A stretch of DNA of 64,000 bases, taken from NCBI RefSeq assembly GCF_023073315.1, contig NZ_JADPJH010000022.1, positions 171,218-235,217 on the forward strand, in the 5' to 3' direction. The stretch comes from Bradyrhizobium sp. 1 (lineage in GTDB: Bacteria > Pseudomonadota > Alphaproteobacteria > Rhizobiales > Xanthobacteraceae). Under the pieces are notes generated by a model. It did not search any database, was not told where the DNA came from, and saw only the letters and a program-made list of their open reading frames with translations. A program made the position numbers and the translations under genes. Position 1 is the first letter of the stretch. Every line of letters begins with the position of its first letter. Shown here piece after piece: positions 23,861-33,175 of this stretch.

Positions 23861-25053
23861 TCCTGGTGATGGATTCCGTCGGCATCGGCGGCGCGCCGGA
23901 CGCCGCCCGCTACGGTGACGAAGGCGCGGACACTGTCGGTCACATCGCGGAAGCCTGCATCGCCGGCCGCGCCGACAGCACCGTACGCGGAGGTCCGCTT
24001 CGGATTCCCAATCTCGTTGCGCTGGGCCTCGGGGAGGCCTGCCGCCTCGCCACGGGGCGCGTACCGCCGGGGCTGGAGGGTCAGGCGCAGCACCGGCAAT
24101 TCGGATGCGCCAGCGAGATTTCGAAGGGCAAGGACACGCCGTCGGGCCATTGGGAGATCGCCGGGGTACCCGTCCCGTTCGACTGGGGCTATTTCCCGCG
24201 AACGACGCCGTGCTTTCCCGCAGAATTGACAAGGGACTTCTGCGACCAAGCCGGAGTGCCGGGAATCCTCGGAGATTGCCATGCCTCGGGGACCGAGATC
24301 ATTGCCGAGTTCGGCGAGCGTCACATGCAGACGGGGATGCCGATCTGCTACACCTCCGCCGATAGCGTGTTCCAGATCGCCGCGCATGAGCAGACTTTCG
24401 GCCTCGAACGTCTCTACGAGATCTGCGCGATTGCAAGGCGGCTAATCGATCCCCTCAACATCGGCCGCGTCATTGCCCGGCCATTCGTCGGGACAAGCGC
24501 GTGCGATTTCAAGCGGACCGCGCACCGTCGCGACTTTTCGGTACCGCCGCCCGCGACCACCGTGCTTGACCTCGCCGCAAGCGAGGGTCGTGACATCGTG
24601 ACGATCGGCAAGATCGACGACATCTTCGCCCATCGCGCGACCGGGCGAAACATGCGCGGCGACGGCAACATGGCGCTGTTCGATGCCACGTTGAAAGGGC
24701 TGACGAGCCTGGCCGACGGAGGATTGCTGTTCGCCAACTTCATCGATTTCGACACGCTCTACGGCCATCGCCGCGACGTGCCCGGCTATGCCGCGGCACT
24801 CGAAGACTTCGATAGTCGCCTTCCCGCGCTGTTGTCCCGCCTGCGAAGCGACGACCTTCTGATCATCTCCGCCGATCACGGCTGCGATCCGACCTGGAGC
24901 GGCACCGATCACACCCGCGAGCAGGTGCCAATCCTGGCCTGGTCGACGCAATCATCTTTCCCGATCGGCCGGCGCGCCGGCTTTGCAGATATCGGCGCGA
25001 CTGCCGCAAGGCATCTCGGACTGCCGGCCCACCTTCATGGTGCACATTTCTAG
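23848..25053 (+). CDS. Phosphopentomutase-like enzyme (DeoB family)
   Basis: 401 residues, the usual DeoB length. Alkaline-phosphatase superfamily metal sites are in place: MDSVGIGGAPDAARYGD at the start, and ISADHGCDPTWSGTDHTREQVP near the end with the two His and Asp ligands. FVGTSACDFKRTAHRRDFSVPPP and NFIDFDTLYGHRRD are typical DeoB blocks. The known reaction interconverts ribose 1- and 5-phosphate (or deoxyribose). Its placement inside a glycan-type cluster rather than with nucleoside salvage genes suggests supply of a pentose 1-phosphate for an activated pentose. Overlaps the glycosidase by 13 bp. Confidence 0.88.
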   Translation: MRALILVMDSVGIGGAPDAARYGDEGADTVGHIAEACIAGRADSTVRGGPLRIPNLVALGLGEACRLATGRVPPGLEGQAQHRQFGCASEISKGKDTPSGHWEIAGVPVPFDWGYFPRTTPCFPAELTRDFCDQAGVPGILGDCHASGTEIIAEFGERHMQTGMPICYTSADSVFQIAAHEQTFGLERLYEICAIARRLIDPLNIGRVIARPFVGTSACDFKRTAHRRDFSVPPPATTVLDLAASEGRDIVTIGKIDDIFAHRATGRNMRGDGNMALFDATLKGLTSLADGGLLFANFIDFDTLYGHRRDVPGYAAALEDFDSRLPALLSRLRSDDLLIISADHGCDPTWSGTDHTREQVPILAWSTQSSFPIGRRAGFADIGATAARHLGLPAHLHGAHF

Positions 25054-25124
25054 CCGACAGCTAGGCGCCGATTCACCTGAGTTATTGATCCAGGTTAGAG
25101 AAATATTCGTTTGTACATTTTGGA

Positions 25125-25150
25125 GGAACGAACATTCCTTGCATCGCTTC
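25125..25150 (+). promoter_or_regulatory. Weak second EcfG-like site in the only gap of the cluster
   Basis: The 209 bp gap 25054-25262 is the one real break in the 15-gene run. GGAAC at 25125-25129 shares eleven bases (GGAACGAACAT) with the perfect site at 18462, but the -10 part after 16 bp is GCTT instead of CGTT. It may be a weak internal promoter for the second half; the rest of the gap shows nothing recognisable. Confidence 0.3.
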
Positions 25151-25262
25151 TGACTCGTAACGTGACCGGCGCGCGGGTCGTCCGACCACCAGAAAGTGCG
25201 CTTCACCTTACATCATCGATCGATCCCGATCGGATCGGTCCTGCGGTTGTACGGAGCGGTGA

Positions 25263-26375
25263 ATGACGCGGGTATTGATTACAGGGGGCGCGGGCTTTAT
25301 CGGCTCTCATGCGACGGATGTGCTGCTCGCCGCCGGCTACGACGTCCGTCTGCTCGACAATCTCTCCCCGCAAGTCCACGGCGGCAACCGCCAGCGCCCC
25401 TCCTATCTGGCCGACGATGCCGAGCTCATCGTCGGTGACGTCACCGACAGCCTTGCTGTCGAGCGTGCCCTGCGCGGCGCCGACATGGTCCTGCATCTTG
25501 CTTCCGCCGTCGGCGTCGGCCAGAGCATGTACGACATCGAGTCTTACGTCCGGACCAACGAGCTCGGCACCGCCGTCCTGCTCCAGGCGCTGTCGAAACG
25601 CCCGGTTGAGCGGCTGGTGGTCGCTTCGTCCATGAGCATCTACGGCGAAGGCCTCTACCGCAGGTCCGATCAAACCGTCGTCGCCTGCGACGGACGGTCG
25701 ATCGAGCAGCTCCGCAGCGGAGAATGGGAGTTGCGCGACACGGCGGGCCATCCGCTCACGCCCGTGGCTACCCCGGAAAACAAGCTGCCATCACTCAGCT
25801 CGGTGTACGCGCTGAACAAATTCGCGCAGGAGCGCATGTGCCTGATTACTGGCAAGGCTTATGGAATCCCGACCTTAGCGCTGCGCTTCTTCAACGTGTT
25901 CGGCCCGCGCCAAGCCCTGTCGAATCCCTACACGGGCGTGCTCGCGATCTTTGCCGCGCGGCTGCTCAACGGACGGCCGCCGCTTGTGTTCGAGGACGGC
26001 GAGCAACGGCGCGACTTCGTCCACGTGCACGACGTCGCCCGCGCCTGCCGCATTGCCCTGGAAGCGGAGCATGCGCAGGATGTCTTCAACGTCGGGTCGG
26101 GCCAAAGCCGGAGCATCCTGTCGGTCGCCGGGGACCTCGCCGAGGTCATGGGCCGCAGCGATATCGCGCCCGAGATCACGCGAAAGTACCGCGCGGGCGA
26201 CATCAGGCACTGCTTCGCCGACATCGGCAAATCGCGCGATCTGCTCGGCTTCGAACCGCATGTGGCGTTCAAGGACGGCCTCGAAGAGCTGGCGGAATAT
26301 CTTGCAGACCAGATCGCCGACGATCAGGCCGAACGGGCGACCCAGGAGCTGCTGCAACGAGGATTGGTTGCGTGA
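25263..26375 (+). CDS. NAD-dependent nucleotide-sugar epimerase/dehydratase (first)
   Basis: 370 residues, extended SDR fold: GGAGFIGSHATDVL cofactor loop at the N-terminus, SSMSIYGEG catalytic Ser region and the YALNKFAQE Tyr-x-x-x-Lys pair, then RFFNVFGPRQALSNPYTGV. This is the layout of UDP-sugar 4-epimerases and related enzymes. The 40-residue insertion between the Ser and Tyr motifs (DGRSIEQLRSGEWELRD) is larger than in GalE. Acts in the cytosol on an NDP-sugar that cannot be named. Shares a base with the next start. Confidence 0.85.
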   Translation: MTRVLITGGAGFIGSHATDVLLAAGYDVRLLDNLSPQVHGGNRQRPSYLADDAELIVGDVTDSLAVERALRGADMVLHLASAVGVGQSMYDIESYVRTNELGTAVLLQALSKRPVERLVVASSMSIYGEGLYRRSDQTVVACDGRSIEQLRSGEWELRDTAGHPLTPVATPENKLPSLSSVYALNKFAQERMCLITGKAYGIPTLALRFFNVFGPRQALSNPYTGVLAIFAARLLNGRPPLVFEDGEQRRDFVHVHDVARACRIALEAEHAQDVFNVGSGQSRSILSVAGDLAEVMGRSDIAPEITRKYRAGDIRHCFADIGKSRDLLGFEPHVAFKDGLEELAEYLADQIADDQAERATQELLQRGLVA

Positions 26376-27439
26376 TGAACCAGCAAGACAACAGGCCCGT
26401 CCTGATCACCGGCGGCTGCGGCTTCATCGGCTGCAACCTTGCCGACCAGTTGGCGCAGCGCGGCGAGCGCGTACTGGTACTCGACAATCTTGCCCGCGCT
26501 GGCGTGCGGGAGAACGCGCAATGGCTGAAGTCCAGGCATGGCGACCTCATCACCATCACTGTGGCCGACATTCGCGAGCCGATCCCGGTGATCGATGCCG
26601 TGCGCGAAGCCCGCGCCGTGCTGCATCTGGCGGCCCAGGTCGCCGTCACCGACAGCGTGAGCGACCCGGCCGCCGATTTCGAGATCAACGCCCGCGGCAC
26701 CCTGAACGTGCTCGAAGCGGTCCGGCAGCACAACAGCACCGCCCCGGTCGTGTTCGCGTCGACCAACAAGGTCTATGGCCGCCTGATCGAGGACAGCGAG
26801 ATCGCACTCACGAGCCGCCGCTATACGCCCACCAGCGCCCTGCTGGCGGACGGCATCTCCGAAAACGCGCCGCTCGATTTCTACAGTCCCTATGGCTGCT
26901 CCAAGGGAACCGCGGATCAGTACGTCCATGACTATGCCCGTGTCTATGGGCTGCAGACCGTGGTGATGCGCATGAGCTGCATCTACGGGCCGCGCCAGTT
27001 CGGCACCGAGGATCAGGGCTGGATCGCGCATTTCCTGCTGAGTGCGATCCGCGGCAAGCCCCTGACGATCTACGGAGACGGTTATCAGGTTCGCGACGCC
27101 TTGCATGTGTCGGATGCAACGTCGGCCTGGCTTGCAGTGCTCGACCAGATCTCATTCGCGCGTGGACGCGTGTTCAATCTCGGCGGCGGGCCGGCCAATG
27201 CCGTCAGCCTTCGGGAATTGATCGACCATATTGCCGATCTGACCGGTCGCCAGGTCACCTACCGCTTTGCCGATTGGCGTCCGGGCGATCAGCCCTGGTA
27301 CGTCACCGACACGCGCGCGCTGTCGACCGCACTCGGATGGGCACCGCGGGTTTCGGTCGCCGAGGGACTTCGCTCGCTTCACGCCTGGCTGGACGACCGT
27401 TTCGGCGCAACTCACGGCAGCCGCGAGGCCCTGGCATGA
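26375..27439 (+). CDS. NAD-dependent nucleotide-sugar epimerase/dehydratase (second)
   Basis: 354 residues from ATG 26375. Extended SDR: LITGGCGFIGCNLAD, FASTNKVYG, catalytic YGCSKGTAD and MRMSCIYGPRQFGTEDQGW. The TNKVYG and GPRQFGTEDQGW blocks resemble CDP-paratose/CDP-tyvelose 2-epimerase-type enzymes more than GalE. Together with the preceding gene it would convert one or two NDP-sugars for the cluster. Exact reaction unknown. Overlaps the radical SAM gene by 4 bp. Confidence 0.83.
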   Translation: MNQQDNRPVLITGGCGFIGCNLADQLAQRGERVLVLDNLARAGVRENAQWLKSRHGDLITITVADIREPIPVIDAVREARAVLHLAAQVAVTDSVSDPAADFEINARGTLNVLEAVRQHNSTAPVVFASTNKVYGRLIEDSEIALTSRRYTPTSALLADGISENAPLDFYSPYGCSKGTADQYVHDYARVYGLQTVVMRMSCIYGPRQFGTEDQGWIAHFLLSAIRGKPLTIYGDGYQVRDALHVSDATSAWLAVLDQISFARGRVFNLGGGPANAVSLRELIDHIADLTGRQVTYRFADWRPGDQPWYVTDTRALSTALGWAPRVSVAEGLRSLHAWLDDRFGATHGSREALA

Positions 27440-28722
27440 CGCGCGTCGCCCTGATCAACCCGAATTGGAATTTTGGCGGCAGCATCTATTTCGGCTGCCG
27501 TTCCCCTCACCTTCCGCTCGAGCTTGGAATCTCCGAGCATTATCTGAAGCAGGCCGGGCACCGGACGCTGCTGCTCGATGCGCATATGTTCGATCTGTCG
27601 TTCCGGGATATCGAGGCCGAGCTGCGCGCGTTCGGGCCCGACCTGATCGTCATCACGACGGCGCCGACCTACCTGTTCTGGCGCTGCGCGCCCCCCGAGC
27701 TGCGCGTCCCGCAGGAGCTGGCACTGGCGGTGCAGGATCTTGCGCCAATCCTGGTCGCAGTCGGCCCGCACGGCTCGACCACGCCTCGGGCGGCTCTGAA
27801 GAAGCTCGCTGTCGACATCATCGTGATGGGCGAGTGCGAAGCGTCCTTGCTGCGCCTGGCAAACGGCGAGCGCGACTTTCCTGGCCTGTGTTTTGCGGAC
27901 GGCGCGTCGGTCCGGGTGAATGGCGGCCCGCAGGCCGTCGACTTCAGGGATCAGCCGGCGCTCGACTGGCCTGACGAGATGATCCGGCGTCATCATCACC
28001 ACCATCACCGTTTCGAGGCCGAGCCGATGGGTCCGGGCGCGGAGGTCGAGGCCTCGCGGGGATGCCCATACAATTGCACGTTCTGCGCCAAGGAGAACTT
28101 CCGCAATGCCTATCGCAAGCGGCCGCCCTCCACCATTCTTGACGAGATCGATCGCCTGCGCGGGCAAGGCGTCGAATATGTCTACTTCATCGACGAGATT
28201 TTCCTTCCGAACCCCGAACTCCTTGAAGGGCTGAGCACGCGGGGCCTCAAGTTCGGCGTGCAGACGCGGATCGATCTGTGGAAGCCCGATATGCTCGCGC
28301 TGCTCGGCCGCGCCGGCTGCGTATCGATCGAGGCCGGTGTTGAGAGCCTCACCGCCGAGGGGCGCGCCGCGCTCGCCAAGAACTGCAAGATGACCACCGA
28401 CCAGCTCGCCGACCGGCTGGTCGAAGCCCGCCGGCACGTCCCGTTCGTGCAGGCCAATCTGATCGAGGTGCCCGAGGACGACGATCCCGTCGTTCAGCGC
28501 TGGCGGAGCAAGATGCAGGATGCCGGCATCTGGGCGAACGATCCGGTCCCGCTCTATCCCTATCCCGGCTCTCCGGATTACCGGAGGCTGTGGGGCGAGG
28601 CCGACGATTTCGCCTGGGAGCGCGCGCACCGGCACTATCTCGGGATGTTCGACCAGTTCAGCGACGTGCAGAACGATCGTCCCGTCCCGCTCGAGGCCCT
28701 CGAACATTCGGTGGCCTCATGA
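27436..28722 (+). CDS. B12-binding-domain radical SAM protein (TIGR04295-like)
   Basis: 428 residues from ATG 27436. Residues 1-150 form a B12-binding-type Rossmann domain (INPNWNFGGSIYFG, LLLDAHMFDLSF). A radical SAM core follows with the 4Fe-4S cysteines 210, 214 and 217 (CPYNCTFC), then YVYFIDEIFLPNP and GCVSIEAGVES. A natural run of six histidines occupies residues 186-191, just before the core. Such proteins catalyse radical methylation or rearrangement. From memory it fits TIGR04295, described as part of a 'rhizo-twelve system'; I could not verify that. Overlaps both neighbours by 4 bp. Confidence 0.85.
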   Translation: MTRVALINPNWNFGGSIYFGCRSPHLPLELGISEHYLKQAGHRTLLLDAHMFDLSFRDIEAELRAFGPDLIVITTAPTYLFWRCAPPELRVPQELALAVQDLAPILVAVGPHGSTTPRAALKKLAVDIIVMGECEASLLRLANGERDFPGLCFADGASVRVNGGPQAVDFRDQPALDWPDEMIRRHHHHHHRFEAEPMGPGAEVEASRGCPYNCTFCAKENFRNAYRKRPPSTILDEIDRLRGQGVEYVYFIDEIFLPNPELLEGLSTRGLKFGVQTRIDLWKPDMLALLGRAGCVSIEAGVESLTAEGRAALAKNCKMTTDQLADRLVEARRHVPFVQANLIEVPEDDDPVVQRWRSKMQDAGIWANDPVPLYPYPGSPDYRRLWGEADDFAWERAHRHYLGMFDQFSDVQNDRPVPLEALEHSVAS

Positions 28723-29831
28723 GCCAGGGCGCGGACATCAGGATTCTGATGACGACCGACACCGTCGGCGGCGTGTGGACCTATTCCTGCGCGCTTGCCT
28801 CGCGCCTTGCCGCGGCGGGCGCCGAGGTCATCCTCGCAACGATGGGGCCGCCCGCACGCCCTGACCAGCGCGAGATGCTCGGCGACTCGCAAGTCCATCT
28901 CGTCGAAACCGACCTTGCTCTCGAGTGGCAGGACCCGGAGGGCCGCGACCTGCCCAAGGCAAGACGCGTCCTCTCCGGCCTCGAAGCGCGCTTCAAGCCC
29001 GATATCGTCCACCTCAACAGTTTCCGCGAAGCAACCCTGCCGTGGCGCGCGCCGACCGTTGTCGTGGCACACTCCTGCGTCAACTCGTGGGCGCTGGCCT
29101 GTCGAGATACGGCCTGGCTCGGTGAACCCCGATGGGCCGGATATACCGAACGAGTTGCCGCAGCGCTCAACCGCACGCAGGCCTGGGTCTGCCCGAGCCG
29201 GTCCTTCCACGACGACATCGTGGAAATCTATGGTCCCCGCTCACCCGGAGCCGTGATCTGGAACGGCATCGCTGCTGGGAATTCGCCGAGTCGCAAGCGG
29301 GAGCTGATCTTCGCGGCCGGCCGGCTCTGGGATCGTGCCAAGAACATCGAAGTTTTGTCGGCGGCAGCACCGGGACTGGATTGGACGGTTCAGGTCGCAG
29401 GCCCTGCCAATGCGGATCCGTCAACAGGCGTCACCTGGCTTGGACAATTGCCACACGATGCCTTGCGCGGACATCTCGAGCACGCGGCGATCTTCGTAAG
29501 CCCGGCGCTGTATGAGCCGTTCGGGCTCTCGGTTCTGGAGGCAGCCGCCGCCGGGTGCGCGCTCGTGCTGTCGGACATTCCGACGTTCAGGGAGTTGTGG
29601 AGCGGCGCCGCGCTGTTCTTCGATCCGCACGACGGTCAGGCGTTGCACCAAATCCTCACCGGGCTCTGCGCCGATGAGTCCGGAAGAGCCCGTCTGCAGC
29701 GCGCCGCCTATGAACATTCCCTGACATATTCGCTGGCGCGCACGACCAGCGCATATCTGAAGCTTTACGAGGGGCTTCTCGCGCCCGATCGTACGACATC
29801 ACAAGCCGGCCGGATCGAGGTGCGCGCATGA
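28719..29831 (+). CDS. Glycosyltransferase family 4
   Basis: 370 residues. GT-B fold of the GT4 type: MTTDTVGGVWTYSCALASRLAAAGAEV acceptor-side start, ELIFAAGRLWDRAKNIEVL at the linker, and the donor EX7E-type block SPALYEPFGLSVLEAAAAGCALVLSD. Retaining transfer from an NDP-sugar is expected for GT4. Unlike the four CgeB-like paralogues of the cluster, it has its own opening motif. Cytosolic. Overlaps the radical SAM gene and the next transferase by 4 bp each. Confidence 0.88.
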   Translation: MSQGADIRILMTTDTVGGVWTYSCALASRLAAAGAEVILATMGPPARPDQREMLGDSQVHLVETDLALEWQDPEGRDLPKARRVLSGLEARFKPDIVHLNSFREATLPWRAPTVVVAHSCVNSWALACRDTAWLGEPRWAGYTERVAAALNRTQAWVCPSRSFHDDIVEIYGPRSPGAVIWNGIAAGNSPSRKRELIFAAGRLWDRAKNIEVLSAAAPGLDWTVQVAGPANADPSTGVTWLGQLPHDALRGHLEHAAIFVSPALYEPFGLSVLEAAAAGCALVLSDIPTFRELWSGAALFFDPHDGQALHQILTGLCADESGRARLQRAAYEHSLTYSLARTTSAYLKLYEGLLAPDRTTSQAGRIEVRA

Positions 29832-30958
29832 GATGTGTCCTGTTCTACCACGCGTTCACCTCCTGCTGGAACAACGGCAACGCGCATTTCCTGCGCGGCT
29901 ACGCCCGCGAGCTGCATTCGCTCGGTCACGAAGTCGTCGTGTTCGAGCCGATCGATGGCTGGAGCCGGCTGAATGCCATGCGAGAGAACGGCAGCCAGGC
30001 CCTGCAAGACATTGGCGCGCTGTTCCCCGGCATCTCCATTCGTCGCTACGACGCCTCGCTCGATTTCGATGAAGCGCTGGACGGCGCCGATCTCGTCGTC
30101 GTGCATGAGTGGAATTCGCCTGATGTGATCGAGAAGATCGGATACAAGCGTGCGCACGGCGCTCCCTTCACACTGCTGTTCCACGACACCCATCATCGCG
30201 CGGTGACCGCGCCGGACGAACTCGCGCAGTTCGACCTCGACGCGTTCGATGGCGTGCTGGCCTTTGGCGAGGTCCTTCGCCAGATCTATATGAAGCTCGG
30301 CTGGGGCAATCGGGCGTATACATGGCACGAGGCTGCCGACGTCGCGATGTACCATCCGCTGCCGAATGTCGAGCGCGCCGACGATCTGGTCTGGATCGGC
30401 AATTGGGGTGACGGCGAACGCAGCGCCGAGCTCAGCGAATTTCTCGTCGACCCGGTCGCCGAGCTGAAGCTGCGCGCAAGCGTCTATGGTGTGCGTTATT
30501 CCGATGCTGCTCTCCAGACCATCCGGGCCGCAGGCATCCGTCACGGGGGCTGGCTGCCGGCACATTGGGCACCGGTCGCCTTTGCCGGCGCCCACGCGAC
30601 GATCCATGTGCCGCGCGGCCCTTATGTGCGGTCTCTCCCGGGAATCCCCACCATCCGCGTGTTCGAGGCGCTCGCCTGCGGCATTCCCCTGGTGTCGGCC
30701 CCCTGGTCCGATGCCGAAGGCCTGTTTCCAGACGGCGCATATCTGAAGGCTGCGAACGGCACGGAGATGAAGCGCGCGCTGCGTGCCGTTCTCGACGATC
30801 GCGCACTGTCTGCCGCAATGGTCGAGACCGGCCTCCGGACAATCCGCGAGCGTCATACCTGTCGTCATCGCGCACAACAGCTTGTCGGCATCGCGCAGGA
30901 CATCCGCGCGTCGGACTCGTCGTCGCGACCCCTGCGATACATCGGAGCCTCCGCATGA
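29828..30958 (+). CDS. Glycosyltransferase, GT-B fold (paralogue B)
   Basis: 376 residues. Opening RCVLFYHAFTSCWNNGNAHFL is a diverged form of the SSWGNGHAT motif of the paralogues; the donor-site block is VFEALACGIPLVSAPWSDAEGLFPDGAYL. LLFHDTHHRAVTAPDEL lies in the first domain. No membrane or export signal. Overlaps both neighbours by 4 bp. Confidence 0.8.
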   Translation: MRCVLFYHAFTSCWNNGNAHFLRGYARELHSLGHEVVVFEPIDGWSRLNAMRENGSQALQDIGALFPGISIRRYDASLDFDEALDGADLVVVHEWNSPDVIEKIGYKRAHGAPFTLLFHDTHHRAVTAPDELAQFDLDAFDGVLAFGEVLRQIYMKLGWGNRAYTWHEAADVAMYHPLPNVERADDLVWIGNWGDGERSAELSEFLVDPVAELKLRASVYGVRYSDAALQTIRAAGIRHGGWLPAHWAPVAFAGAHATIHVPRGPYVRSLPGIPTIRVFEALACGIPLVSAPWSDAEGLFPDGAYLKAANGTEMKRALRAVLDDRALSAAMVETGLRTIRERHTCRHRAQQLVGIAQDIRASDSSSRPLRYIGASA

Positions 30959-32043
30959 AGATCTGCTTCTTCGGATCGAGCCTCGTCTCGTCATACTGGA
31001 ACGGTGCCGCTACCTATTATCGCGGCATGCTCAAGCAGATTGCGGCGCTCGGACACGACATCACTTTCTATGAACCCGACGCCTTCGAGCGGCAGGCCCA
31101 TCGCGACATTGCCGATCCCGGCTGGGCCAGGGTCGTCGTCTACCCCGCGACGGCGGAGGGCTGGCGCCGCTCGCTCGATGCGGCCGCGCGATCCGCCGAC
31201 ATGCTGATCAAGGCCAGCGGCGTCGGCGTCTTCGATCGGGAGCTGGAGCTCGCGGTTGCGGCCCTGCCGCCGCGAACCATTCGGATCTACTGGGATGTCG
31301 ATGCCCCTGCCACGCTCGAAGCCATCGCAAGCGACCCCGAGCATCATCTGCGGCGCGCGATCTCTTCGTACGACATGGTTCTGACCTACGGCGGCGGCGA
31401 TGGCGTCGTCTCCGACTACCGCGCGATTGGTGCGCGCGATTGCGTGCCGATCTACAACGCGCTCGATCCCGAGACGCATTTTCCGTCCCCGCCCAAACCG
31501 AACTTCACCTGCGATCTCAGCCTGCTGGCGAACCGTCTGCCCGACCGCGAGCAGCGGGTCGAACACTTCTTTCTCGACGTCGCAGGCGAGCTGCCGGACA
31601 AGACGTTCGTCCTCGGCGGCTCCGGCTGGGAGACCAAGGACATGGCGAGCAATGTCAGCAAGGTCGGCCATGTCGGCACCGGCGAGCACAACGCCTTCTT
31701 CGGCTCCGGACTTGCCACGCTCAACGTCAATCGCGACAGCATGGCGCGCTACGGCTTCTCGCCGCCGACACGGGTGTTCGAAGCGATTGGTGCCGGCGCC
31801 TGCCTGATCACCGATCAATGGGACGGGATCGACCATTTCCTCGATCCGGATCGCGAAGTGCTGGTGGCCGCGAACGGAGCCGAAGTGGCCAGCCATCTCG
31901 GCGCCCTCAGCCCCGATCGCGCCGCCGCGATCGCGAGCCGTGCGCGCGCGCGCATCCTGAGCGAACACACCTATCGGCATCGCGCCCGCCAGTTCAACCA
32001 ACTCTTTGTCGGAAACAGCTCGCGCATCGAGGCAGCAGAATGA
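30955..32043 (+). CDS. Glycosyltransferase, GT-B fold (paralogue C)
   Basis: 362 residues from ATG 30955. Opens KICFFGSSLVSSYWNGAATYYRG, with a diverged SSWGNG motif, and ends with VFEAIGAGACLITDQWDGIDHFLDPDREVLV. Middle region carries YWDVDAPATLEAI, matching the YDIDTPVTLARL segment of paralogues A and D, an apparent acceptor or donor contact of this group. Overlaps both neighbours by 4 bp. Confidence 0.8.
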   Translation: MKICFFGSSLVSSYWNGAATYYRGMLKQIAALGHDITFYEPDAFERQAHRDIADPGWARVVVYPATAEGWRRSLDAAARSADMLIKASGVGVFDRELELAVAALPPRTIRIYWDVDAPATLEAIASDPEHHLRRAISSYDMVLTYGGGDGVVSDYRAIGARDCVPIYNALDPETHFPSPPKPNFTCDLSLLANRLPDREQRVEHFFLDVAGELPDKTFVLGGSGWETKDMASNVSKVGHVGTGEHNAFFGSGLATLNVNRDSMARYGFSPPTRVFEAIGAGACLITDQWDGIDHFLDPDREVLVAANGAEVASHLGALSPDRAAAIASRARARILSEHTYRHRARQFNQLFVGNSSRIEAAE

Positions 32044-33164
32044 AACTCAGCATCGTCGTCTTCGGTCTTTCGGTCACGTCATCATGGGGCAATGGTCACG
32101 CCACGACCTATCGCGCCCTGATCGAGGCCTTGGCGCGACGAGGCCACCATGTCACGTTCCTGGAACGCGACGTTGCCTGGTATCGCGAGCATCGCGATCT
32201 CACCAAACCATCGTCATGGACGGTCGAGCTCTATCAGTCGCTGAAGGATGTTCCTCGCCGCTTCGGCCAGCTGGTCCGGAACGCCGACCTCGTCGTCGTC
32301 GGGTCCTACGTACCCGACGGCATCGCCATCTCCGAGTGGGTCACGAGCCAGGCGCGAGGGATTACCGCCTTCTACGACATCGACACGCCGGTGACGCTGG
32401 CGCGGCTGGACCAGGGCCTCAGCTATCTGTCCGCGGCGATGATCCCGCGTTTTGATCTCTATCTGTCCTTTGCCGGCGGCCCGGTGCCCGACATGATCGA
32501 GAAGCGGTACGGCAGCCCGTTGGCACGCGTTCTCTATTGTAGCGCCGATACAGAAGCCTACATGCCGCAACAGGCCCAGACGAAATGGACGCTGGGCTAT
32601 CTCGGGACCTATAGCGAGGACCGGCAATCCGTCCTCGATCAGCTGCTGCTGTCCCCAGCGCGAACACTGTCATCGGAGCAGTTCGCCGTCGCAGGGGCGC
32701 AATACCCCGAACATATCGCCTGGCCCGACAATGTCGGGCGGATCGAGCACCTCCCGCCAAAGCAGCACCCGGCTTTTTACGCGGAGCAGCGCTTCACCCT
32801 GAACACCACCCGCGCCGACATGCGTGCGCTCGGCTTCTCGCCAAGCGTCCGGCTGTTCGAAGCGGCCGCCTGTGGCACGCCCGTGATCTCCGATCGATGG
32901 CCGGGCATCGAAACCATCTTCGAGCCGTCGCGGGAAATCCTGCTGGCCTCAACCTCGCGTGACGTCGTCGAGATACTGCGCGACATGCCCGAGGAACGTC
33001 GACGCACGATCGCGGAAAACGCGCGCCGGCGTGTTCTCGCCGATCACACCGCCGACCACCGAGCCCGTCAGCTGGAAGGGTACTACACCGAAGCGGCCGC
33101 ACGACGCCGCCGTAAATCCGTCCGTCCTGCCACCGCCCGTCCGGTTCAGGTCGCCGAACTCTGA
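32040..33164 (+). CDS. Glycosyltransferase, GT-B fold (paralogue D)
   Basis: 374 residues from ATG 32040. Opens KLSIVVFGLSVTSSWGNGHAT and carries FYDIDTPVTLARL, YLGTYSEDRQSVLDQLL and LFEAAACGTPVISDRWPGIETIFEPSREIL, each nearly the same as in paralogue A at 20231, so the two are the closest pair and probably catalyse similar transfers. The C-terminal tail is Arg-rich. Followed after 11 bp by UDP-xylose synthase. Confidence 0.82.
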   Translation: MKLSIVVFGLSVTSSWGNGHATTYRALIEALARRGHHVTFLERDVAWYREHRDLTKPSSWTVELYQSLKDVPRRFGQLVRNADLVVVGSYVPDGIAISEWVTSQARGITAFYDIDTPVTLARLDQGLSYLSAAMIPRFDLYLSFAGGPVPDMIEKRYGSPLARVLYCSADTEAYMPQQAQTKWTLGYLGTYSEDRQSVLDQLLLSPARTLSSEQFAVAGAQYPEHIAWPDNVGRIEHLPPKQHPAFYAEQRFTLNTTRADMRALGFSPSVRLFEAAACGTPVISDRWPGIETIFEPSREILLASTSRDVVEILRDMPEERRRTIAENARRRVLADHTADHRARQLEGYYTEAAARRRRKSVRPATARPVQVAEL

Positions 33165-33175
33165 GAGATCCTGCC

